This document shows, in pieces, positions 48,441 through 60,400 of a DNA stretch of 64,000 bases. Origin of the DNA: Mactromeris polynyma. Lineage: Eukaryota > Mollusca > Bivalvia > Venerida > Mactridae. Location: assembly GCA_032209605.1 (NCBI GenBank), contig JASFXZ010000014.1, positions 2,004,912 through 2,068,911 on the forward strand, in the 5' to 3' direction. Both the position numbers and the translations under genes were made by a program. Below the pieces are notes generated by a model that was not told the origin of the DNA, did no database searches, and saw only the letters and a list, made by a program, of their open reading frames with translations. How positions within the stretch are numbered: position 1 is the stretch's first letter; the number at the start of each line of letters is the position of its first letter.

Positions 48441-51400
48441 GTAAATATAATTCGTAGTTATTTATCTTTAAGAATAAACTTTAGGGGCCGGTTACTCTCT
48501 TTACTAATTTACCTTACAAAATTATTGAGATGGTTTTTAAGTGAGTATTTTTTGCTGACAGTTCCAAGGCTGTAATTCGCTACATGATTGTTGTTTCTGT
48601 TTGTGTTATGAATGTGTTTTGTATTTCCCTTTCCCCTGTGTAATTATGTCACTTTATACAGTGTTCAGATTGTTTCCTGCCTATGTTTGGCCTATTGCGG
48701 CCAGTTGTCTTGACTTGTCCTGTGATCTTTTCCATCCATTAATCCCCCCCCCCTACCTTCACTGTCCACTTTGATTCTCCTAGTTATTCCTTGTGGTCTG
48801 TCGGGCCATTCCTTGTGCCTCTGTTCCTTAATATGTGTACCGTTTGACCTCCTTAAGTGCCTTATGTTTTGTGGATTGTTGTTTTTTCCAGAGGTCTGCG
48901 TGGGGAGGCACTGTCTTGTGTATGTGGCGTTCCCTGTAGTTACGTATTCTCTCTGTTTTACGGCATTATTTACAGACACTATACGTCTGAAACTCAGACT
49001 TTAAATTTGCAAGTTATATATTTTCCAGCACTTAGTCTTCATCAAATCTAAACACACGAAATTCTGTCCGAATAATTGTTGTCTCCTTCTGTACAAGTTT
49101 GCGAATTATTTTAAAAATCCATGCTGTCAAAACAACATATTAAGAGCAAAAAGTACATTTAATATTTTAAAGTCCATGGCTGATTGTGAATTAAGCCCAT
49201 GGGACACTATCTATAAATATTTTATGTAAGCCTGACTTGAACTAAGACTTCGCAGTATTTTTACTGACAGTTCCAAGGCTGTAATTCGCTGTATGGTTAT
49301 TTTCTCTGTTTGTGGTTTGAATGCATTTTATATTTCCCTTTCCCATGTGCAATTCTGTCACTTTATATAGTGTTCATGTTATTTTCTCCCCATTTTCGAT
49401 CTATTGTTGCCAGCTTGTGATCTATTCCAGCCGATTACCCCCCCCCCCCCTGTTTGTCCCCTTTGATTATCCTTGTTATCCCTTATGGTCGGCCAGGCCA
49501 TTCCTTGCGCACCTGTTCCCTTACGTATGTACCCTTGAGACTCCTCAAATGCCTTATGTTTTATGGATTGTTGTTTTTCCGGAGGTCTGTGTGGAGAGGC
49601 ACTGTCTTGTGTATGTGGCGTTCCCTGTAGCAACTTATTTTCTCTCTCTTAGACTTTAAATGTTAATCGTTCTTTTTTGCTCTCATGTTGTCATACCAAT
49701 TTCACGGACATATAAACCGTGGATTCGAAACAGGCTGATAACGGTGAACCGATAAGAAGAAATAATTTACCCACAATCCTTAGCGCGTGCTCGGTAAGTA
49801 TCGTGGAATTGAATCGAAATTTCATCCGATTAATCGACGCTAGTTCAGTCTCAAATTTCTTATAAAATTGGCAAAAGTGCAGGTCCGGATCCAGAAATTC
49901 CCGACTGGGGGGGGGGGGGGGAAACATGATGAAAATGCCCCGCACTTCAGGTGCGCAGCGTCGAGTGGGGGAAGGTACGGGAGGGGTTTATCCCCATCCT
50001 TTAAGGGGTTTTCAGGGGATCTCCCCCGTAAAAGTTTTACAATATATATATGAAATTTTGGCACTTCGGGGTTTAATTTTTTAGGACTCATTCATGACAA
50101 TTGCACTTAGTATTATCTTGTTAAAAATACAGAACGACCAATTCAGTCATACAAGTACCAATATTTTAACAAATTTCCAGGGGACAGCCCATCCCGCACC
50201 TACTCCCAGTCAGCTTTCAGTAAAAACCCTTGTCACTAGTGAATAAGAAGCCATTTCGTCATAAACTCTGTGAAATAGTGTAGATATTAAAACTTTCATG
50301 CTGATTTGGCAGAAGTTGACTCTTTTTAATGTCCAAAATGAACATGATCAGAGAGCACACTTATAAACTATATTAACTGTTAACCGCCTTAAGTATATAC
50401 TTTAACTACAAACAGTTTTATGTATGCTCCCTGAAGTACAATAAATTTGTTAATCATCTCCGACAAAAATAATTGGCTGTGAGCGCAGAAAAATGGACCA
50501 TTTGGCACAGAAATCACAATTCAATTTTTTTACACGAGAACATTATTTAATGATTTGCCTCTATAAAGAACTTTTTGAAATGAAGTTAAGTTGCATAGTT
50601 CTCAAGTATGGAGTTTTGAAAATACACCGTACCATGTACATGGCTTGTCAGGTTTTATGGACGGTAATGTCGCGACATACCCTTAGTTAGCAGTGTTAAT
50701 TCTAAAGAATCGGAATATTCTCGAATTTCTTTAAAGATATATCTGGCTTATCTGAACATAAAATGTTTGAATTGGCTTTATCCAGTATTGTTGTTACATT
50801 GGCTGAAACATCTCTAATAAGAACCATTGCATTGGATTTTTTTTTTAAATTTTATGATGTACAAACATCTTTCTTCAACAAATATGGATTAATACATTAT
50901 GAGTTCATTCTTTATAAATGCATGTTTAGTGATGTTTTAACCATAGGAAATACATTTTTCATGTTTGGTTAAGGAAACAAATGGACAAAAAATGAGCATA
51001 GTATACCTTTAATGAATACTAGTCAATAAAAGTTTATGATGATAATTAACATTCATTACCAGATGTAGCTATGCATTCATGTAATTTGTTTCAATTTTGA
51101 TTTGCTTGCAACTCCTATATCCAATTAAACGGTTGAAGGTAGATAGTCTTCTTTTTTATCAAAACACACTAAGAAATAATATTGAAAACTGCACGTTAAT
51201 GTCTTCATACAGTACTGCATTATAACTTTTCTTAGAAGTTTCCCTGAATTGCAAAACAGATATTTCTATATGCAGTAGTAGGCCTAGCTACGTCGTGATA
51301 GAAACTCCTGTATCGGACTTGTGTATTTGTGGTTTTGGGAACATGTGTACTAAGTAACTAACAGGATGTAGGCATTTTATCGTGTTTACGACTAAGCAAA

Positions 51401-54400
51401 TTTTAAAAAAAGACCTTCAGTATATTTACCTTTAAAAATACAGAAACTGGGATAAATTATCATAATTCGTGATTTTATGGCAGATTCGAGGAGCGATACA
51501 TGAATTCAAATACCAACCAACATTAAACACAGTATTTACTTTGCATATCGCACTGCAAAACGTGCTTGTATGAAAGGACAACAAATATGATGGTGTCTTA
51601 TAACTCAATCTTTTGAATTAATTTAATTTTCAAAATTACTCGGTAAAGTTGAAATAAAGAATTCACGCAGGTATAATGTTTCGTCGCGGTCATGCGAACG
51701 TATTCAAAATACAAAGAAAACTATAAAAGTGTTTTAGTTTCAATGCAAATTCTGTATACGATGAGGAAAATGTAATTTAAAGCATTTTGAAATGCAATTC
51801 TAATAAGGAAAATGTGAAAATATGAAAGTAGGTGTTTAACTAGTGTTCTGGAAAAACAAAATTATAAAACTTTAGGCCCAAGTATTACATTCCCTTCCAT
51901 GAATTATTTAATTGTTTAAAATTATTTTAAGAAATGTTATTTTCACTGTTACACACTTAAACAACACCACAACAGACCTCTGTCGCTGTTACGTATGATG
52001 CTCAATAATCTGTGTTTTACAGACGCTTTCAACATGATAATGAAATTGTCAAAAGCGCCTGTCTGATGTAGAGTGAAAAGCATACGATTCTTTTAGACAG
52101 TCTCAAGGCCGATGAGCACAACAGGGGGCCAACTTTTATTGCACTTGCTTCCGATATACTGATAGTATACAAGAGGAAATCGACCATAAATCAATGTATT
52201 GCATTTGAAGTGCTAAAATAATAGTAACCTTAAGACCTAATCAGTGGATATAGTTTTATATTAGGAATAGAAAAATGTCACTTCATAACCGACTGGGGGG
52301 CCCAGGGCCTCCTTGGCCCCCCGGTGGATCCGGGCCTGATTAGTGTACAGTGGGTAAGAACAATTATACCGACAAAATGTCATTCCTTCAGATGAAATGA
52401 TGAAAACCAAAGACTGGTAAATATAATTTCCCCCAAATTGAGGTCTAAGTTTCAGTCTTAATATGTATGTGAAGAAGGTCCCGGCCAATACTTTTTTCTG
52501 TGAGTTGGTAGATGATGGTAGATTTTAGACTTCTCTTCGGGTTTTTTCAAAGACGAAAATTATGAGTCGGGGCCAGTTTCAAAAGAAGGGCGTGGTACCG
52601 CAAACAACAAAATATTAAGAATGGCCTTAAATGGAGCAATGGTGTACCTATTTAATTCATTTTGTATGGTAAGGCTGTTTTTGTTTATTAAATTATATTA
52701 TGATGATGGAAAGGATTAATTAGACAAATGATTCATTTTTGTTGATAAATATTGTCTGTCTATAAATGCGAGGGGAATTCTGTCCACATGTGTGAAATTA
52801 TAAAAAAAATAAATGTGTGTGTTCTGTCCTTTTATTTAAAATATTGTGCGGGGATTTTTCCACATATGCAAAATTGTGTGGACAGATGTTGTCCGTCGAT
52901 GCGAAAAATGATGAGGGTATTTTGTCACGATTTAATTTGTCAGCAGACTGTTTTGATAATAAATATTTATTGCGCGTGTGAATAAATAATTATGCAAAGC
53001 ATGATATTTGAGTCATGAATGTTAGTAAATGAGTAAGTTGACGCGTAGGCTTTTCTACGTTTTATAATAATTATATTCAAATCACGCGCTCTGACTGCGA
53101 TACTTCGTGAATTTCTCACAAAGAACTCTCCCACTGGTTGATAATTGAAAATTCTTATCTTTTATAAATAATCACTCATTTATCAAAGGTGTATTAATTA
53201 TCCGGCATTACCGGAACGGGGTGGGCGTTTTTATGTACCATAATATATTCAAATCATGTTTTCCGCACATTGACTGAATCCTGTGTGATCTTATCTTCTA
53301 GAAATTATCACTCATCTATCAAAGTTGTACTAATTATTATGCATTACCGATCAAAATGTTATGTAAGCGCTTCTGAGTGCCTATTTCTGTTTAATTAACA
53401 TATTTATTTAGGTGTGTTGAGTCAATTATGAAATATTTTAATAAGATTTATCACGTTTAACACTCAACAGTACGCAAACGGGGAATAAATTGAATAGTAT
53501 ACAATTAGCATAATAAAATATTCAATGTCACAATATTAACTGACACTGTGTTTCAAGGTCAGCGTGTATTATTCATATAAATTCTTTTCGAATCTTCGGG
53601 TCTTAATTTAGCTATTGACAGATGGTAATTCAAATCACTGTGAATTCGAGCATCACTTATGTCACTGCATTCAAATCAATGTGGATTAGAGCATTATCAA
53701 TGTTACTGCATTCAAATCACGGTGGATTCGAGCATCACGAATGTTACTGCATTAAAATCACTGTGGTTTCGAACCTCACCAAATTCACTGCATTAGAATA
53801 ACTGTGGATTCGAGCATCACAAATGCCACTCACTGTTAATTCGAGCATTAACAATGTCACTGCATTCAAAAAACTGTGGGTTCGAGCTTCACTTATGTTA
53901 CTGCAATCAAATCACGGTGGATTCGAGCATCACGAATGTCACTGCATTCAAATCACTGTGGATTCGAACCTCACCATAGTCACTTCATTCAAATCACTGT
54001 GGATTCGAACCTCACGGTGGATTCGAGCACTACCAATGCCACAGCAATCAAATCACTGTGGACTTGAGCATTACCAATGTCACAGCAATCTAATCACTAT
54101 GGATTCGATCATCACTAATGTCACTGCAATCAAATCACTGTGGATTCGATCATCACTAATGTCACTGCATTCAAATCACTGTGGATTCGATCATCACTAA
54201 TGTCACTGCATTCAAATCACTGTGGATTCGATCATCACTAATGTCACTGCATTCAAATCACTGTGGATTCGATCATCACTAATGTCACTGCATTCAAATC
54301 ACTGTGGATTCGATCATCACTAATGTCACTGCATTCAAATCACTGTGGATTCGATCATCACTAATGTCACTGCATTCAAATCACTGTGGATTCGATCATT

Positions 54401-57400
54401 ACCAATGTCACAGCATTCAAAGCACTATGGATTCGAGCATTACCAATGTCACAGCAATCAAATCACTGTGGATTCGAGCATCACTAATGTCACTGCATTC
54501 AAATCACTATGGATTCGAGCATCACCAATGTCACTGCATTCAAATCACTGTGGATTCGAGCACTACCAATGTCACAGCATTCAAATCACTATGGATTCGA
54601 GCATTACCAATGTCACAGCAATCAAATTACTATGGATTCGAGCATCACTAATGTCACTGCATTCAAATCACTGTGGATTTGAGCATCACTAATGTCACTG
54701 CATTCAAATCACTGTATATTCGAGCATCACTATTGACCCTGCATTCAAAGCACTGTATATTCTAGCATCACCAATGGCCCTGCATTCAAATCACAGTGAG
54801 AGTAGCCCCAATAAGGTCATTGACTCAGTTTGCTTGCCGATAACCCGCAATCCAAAGAACATAGTTCAGTGAGTACTGGCTCGTGTTTGACACACCTTTC
54901 CAATTTAGCTGTTTGATTGGACTAGGCTATTATAAGGATAACTGGCTGTCAGTGATCCCCTTATCGGTTTTTTCATGTGTAAGCAGGGTAATTACAGCAT
55001 AATCATGGGGGATTAAATATATGTTAATACCCGTCGAAGTTAATGACTTTATCGCATTATCACTGCCTATATAATTATATGTCAATACCTATATTTACGA
55101 TCATTAGGATAGAACGGTAAAACCGTAACGAAATAGTCTTATCATTGTATCGCAACTGCTCGATAATTAAGTTTTTTGATTAAATCTTAATTAACGACCG
55201 ATGTAAAAATGCTCAAATGCGAATTGCGTGCGGTAATTGTTTTGATGGATATGTTAGTGTCATACAATGGCGTATGGAATTAATAAATATTCTATCTCAC
55301 AGACTGTCAACTCATCTCATTTCAAAAAGTAGGGCTATTCTTTTTAAGTAGGGCAAAAGTATGGATGAATAGGGTTGATTGATTACTTTTGAAATATCAC
55401 AAATGGTAAATTCACTGCACTGTACATTATCCATGATTAGACCTCTGTGCTCCAGGCAGGTGAAATAAATATTTTGAGTTAACACCTCAGATTTGAAAAA
55501 AATAGGGTTAATAGAGCTCTTTCAAGAAAAACTAGGGGAAAAGTATGGAGGAAATTAAAAGTAGGGAAATGTAGGAAAAGTAGGGCCCACTTGACAGTCT
55601 GACCTCACTGCCAGGTACACATTTGTCATACACCCGTCAATAAATACTGTACTTTTGCATAGACCGTGGCTACGGTGTTAGTTAGCAATACTGAATTATT
55701 AAAGAATAAAGAAAGGATTTAACGGTCTCTAAATTAATTCTTATATTTCAGATTGCTTTCACATTTGGTTTGATGATAACAGTATGTATACAGATGATTG
55801 GTCACGTGTCAGGTGGTCACATGAATCCAGCGGTTTCCATAGCAATGGCGGTCTCCATGGTAATAAGTCCGCCCAGGGCTATTCTTTACGTGTTGGCTCA
55901 AAGCGGTGGTGCTATTATTGGCTCGTTAGTTTTAAAATGGTAAAGTATAGAAAGTTTTTACGTTATAGATGACGTCACAGACCTTGTATAACATCGATAA
56001 TAATATCCGGCTCGAACAGCGATAATAGTTTCACAAAACGAGGGTTCAGTTCAGCTCCTATGTATTTATATAGGAGTACGTATAGTATTGCACTGAACCC
56101 TCGAAATACAAAAACATAATTTTTTTCATATTTGATATGGAATTACTTGCCGACGAATATATTTTTGATTTCCCTGAATTTGACATAATTTGCAATAAAC
56201 AAATTTAACTCCCGACTTTATTCTAAGAAATTTTGCAGTCACCGAAGAAATCTTTGCATAAACTCATAAACTGTTGACTGTGACGCATACCAAAATGTGA
56301 TGTAATGACACCTACTGTTATTCCCTGGTTATCATCAAAATGGAAAAGTAGAAAAAAATCTCTGATCTGTCAAAATCCCATCGGTCGTTTTGATGTCTAA
56401 AAGCGGCTACTTTCAGTTAAGAAACACGTCAATATCAAAATTACAGAAAATTTATTTCTAAAATGAAATGCAGTGTCGATGCTTTAAAACTACCATAAAT
56501 TCATCAGAATATGATAAAAAAACTCATACCGCTTTAATAAGTTGTATATGTTACAGCGTCATTAAAGACGATAAAAAGTCACGACGCTTTAATAAGGTGT
56601 AAATGTTACAGCGTCATTAGAGAAGATAAAAAGTCATGATGCTTTAATAAGTTGTATATGTTACAGTGTCATTAGAGAAGATAAAAAGTCATGACGCTTT
56701 AATAAGTTGTATATGTTACAGCGTCATTAAAGACGATAAAAAGTCATGACGCTTTAATAAGTTGTATATGTTACAGCGTCATTAGAGACGATAAAAAGTC
56801 ATGACGCTTTAATAAGTTGTATATGTTACAGCGTCATTAGAGAAGATAAAAAGTCACGACGCTTTAATAAGTTGTATATGTTATAGCGTCATTAGAGATG
56901 ATAAAAAGTCACGACGCTTTAATAAGTTGTATATGTTACAGCGTCATTAGAGATGATAAAAAGTCACGACGCTTTAATAAGTTGTATATGTTACAGCGTC
57001 ATTAAAGAAGATAAAAAGTCATGACGCTTTAATAAGTTTGATATATTACAGCGTGTCACCAGAGTCTGTACACAGTAACCTAGGGGTCACTAGTGTAAGT
57101 GGGAACATCGATGATGTACAAGGATTTGTCTGTGAGGCCATCTTTACTTTTATACTCGTTATGTCCATATATGGATGCACAGATTCAAACCGACCATTTT
57201 TCGGCAGTCCGGCTCTTGGTATTGGGTTGACCGTAGGAGTTATGCATCTGGCTGGGGTAGGTATAATATCTACCATGACACATTCTTACACGTCGAAGTT
57301 CCATCGATAAGTAATATAATATTTTAATATTATAGTTATTCTCATTGTTGTTGTTGTTATTGTTGTTGTTCCCGTTGAAGTTGTTGTTGTTGTAAGTATC

Positions 57401-60400
57401 ATTAATGAAACTGCTATCATAATTATCATTATTTATACTTCTGTTATTGTCATCATTATCATTAAAACTATTGTTATCAATATCATTAAAGCTATATCGT
57501 TATCATTATAATAATTATTATATAATCATGAACATTATTATTATTATTATAACTATTATCATCATTTTTATTATAATTATCATTATAATCATAACTATAA
57601 ACATTAGTTGTATTATTATCATTATTATCATCATAATAATTTTCATCATCATCATAATTATAATTATTATCATCATCATTATTATAACTATTATCATCAT
57701 CATTATTATAACTATTATCATCATCATTATCATAACTATTACCATCATCATTATCATAACTATTACCATCATCATTATTATAACTATTACCATCATCATT
57801 ATTATAACTATTATCATCTTCATTATCATAACTATTATCATCATCATTATTATAGCTATTATCATCATCATTATTATAACTATTATCATCATCATTATTA
57901 TAACTATTATCATCATCATTATTATAGCTATTATCATCATCATTATTATAACTATTATTATCATCATTATTATAACTATTATCATCTTCATTATCATAAC
58001 TTTTATCATCATCATTATTATAACTATTATCATCATCATTATTATAACTATTATCATCATCATTATTATAACTATTATCATCATCATTATTATAACTTTT
58101 ATCATCATCATTATTATAACTATTATCATCATCAATATTATAACTATTATCATCATCATTATTATAGCTATTATCATCATCAATATTATAACTATTATCA
58201 TCATCATTATTATAGCTATAATCATCATCATTATTATGACTATTATCATCATCATTATTATAACTATTATCATCATCATTATTATAACTATTATCATCAT
58301 CATTATTATAACTATTATCAGCATCATTATTATAACTATTATATTATGGTCAAGGTCGTAGTAAGTAAACGGTTTGGCACAGACACGATCTCGTATCGGA
58401 AACATAAACTACGGAAGTCTGGTGTTGACATTACAGCTTGAAGAATACGCAAATTCAACTTCATTAATTCTCGATTTCATCTTTGTGAATTCACGATTTC
58501 ACGATTTCAAATTCACGAATTCGCCAATTCAACCTCGCGAATTCACGATTAAGTTGAATTTGAGAATATCTGAAGCCAAAATGTCACCACCAGCTTTTCG
58601 CAAAAACTACCATGGTGACATTTTCTCTCACAGGAGCTATTAAATTCGAGAAATTGAAATTGTTAATTTGTGAAGTTGAAATCGTGAATTTAATATTTCC
58701 TAGGAGAGAAATAATGAAGAGCGAAGCTCACCATGGGTCTACGTAATACTTTTTGTTTCAAGAACTTACCTGGAAGGCAAACAATTAAGTGAGAGAATCA
58801 AGAAACGCTTCATAAATTATTATCATAATGATAACATTCTTAGAAATCAGTTGGAAATCAACAATTTTACACTGTTTTATTAAAGTAGACAACTAGCGAT
58901 TCCAAGGGGGCGCACCCGCCCCGCCCCCCCCCCCCATAAAATTCCCCAAGTATAAAATACGAAAATATACAGAGATCTTTAATTATACGATTTTCAAATA
59001 AGCGATTCTGATTTAATAAAGTCCTTCTCCTGTGGATACATCTAAGACTATGTTTATCCATATACGTAGGTCACAACCTGCTTTACATGTTTACTTTATT
59101 CATATTTCAGATCCCATTTACGGGTGCGAGTATGAATCCAGCACGATCCCTGGGTTCAGCAGTTATCTCCAACGACTTTGAAGGGCATTGGGTAAATAAA
59201 AAAAAATGCATACGGTTATTTCATTACGGTAAACTGTCAGTCCGGTCTGAACGGATTTTACCGTCGATATAATTTCTTCGGTGCAATGTTCAGTTTTGAA
59301 TAAAATAAGATCAGATGCAGAATGAAAATACAATTTATCAGTCATAATTAAGTCGCATATGAGCGATGCTATGGGATTTACAACCTCTCTTGTAAGTGAC
59401 GTCATTTCAATAAAACGCAACATGTGATGTCACTATTTGCAAGCAGGAAACAAAATTTACTCCACATGGTCATTTTGTTTTCATATTGCCATATGGAGCA
59501 AATAGTGCTTACTGTCAGTACATGGTGACGTCACATGTGACATTTTTGGAAATGACGTCACTTAATTAAAGAAGAGATTGGAAATCCCATAGTTCAGCGC
59601 TCATATAGAATATATATAGAGTATAGTTTTGATACTATTTCTTAGAGATTTGAGTATGAATCTTAAATTGAGTGTTAGTTATATGAGCCGAGTGCTTAGT
59701 ATAGTTTTGATACTATTTCTTAGAGATTTGAGTATGAATCTTAGATTGAGTGTAAATTATAAAAGCCGAGTGCTGAGTATTATGTTTGATACTATTTCTT
59801 AGAGATTTGAGTATGAATCTTAGATGGAGTGTAAATTATAAAAGCCGAGTGCCGAGTATTATGTTTGATACTATTTCGTAGAGATTTGAGTATGAATCTT
59901 AGATGGAGTGTAAATTATAAAAGCCGAGTGCTGAGTATTATGTTTGATACTATTTCGTAGAGATTTGAGTATGAATCTTAGATTGAGTGTAAATTATAAA
60001 AGCCGAGTGCCGAGTATTATGTTTGATACTATTTCGTAGAGATGTGAGTATGAATCTTAGATCGAGTGAATATATTTTTCGAGATGACTGTTTGGTACAA
60101 CGGTTATAATTTATTCTTACCCTCAAATGTAAGAATCACACAAACCTACAAGAAATCAAGAATACTCTGCACCCAGGAAGCAGTGTTATTTTCATCGGAC
60201 ACTCAACGTCTCTAAGCTCAGACCTTGACCGCTGAGTACTGAGTACAAAGTGGTGAGTAACGGTTATAATTGCGGGCCCTGTGTAAAACAAGTTCATTTA
60301 CCTTCGTACTTACTGTACTGTTGCTAGTCATGGCGATATACCAAAATTGTTCAGATCGCCACTTTTTATATTTTATACTTACAGGTATACTGGGCGGGGC

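Noticed and set aside
53823..54692. Overlapping open frames of 115-125 codons rich in NVTAFKSLWIRS-type repeats
   Set aside because: The 41-bp unit lacks stops in several frames; the same peptide appears in each frame in turn, and the region is inside the aquaporin intron.
57447..58441. Open frames of 277-304 codons on both strands
   Set aside because: They are produced by the ATC/ATT triplet array in intron 3 (poly-Ile, His/Tyr or Met/Ile) and are not proteins.
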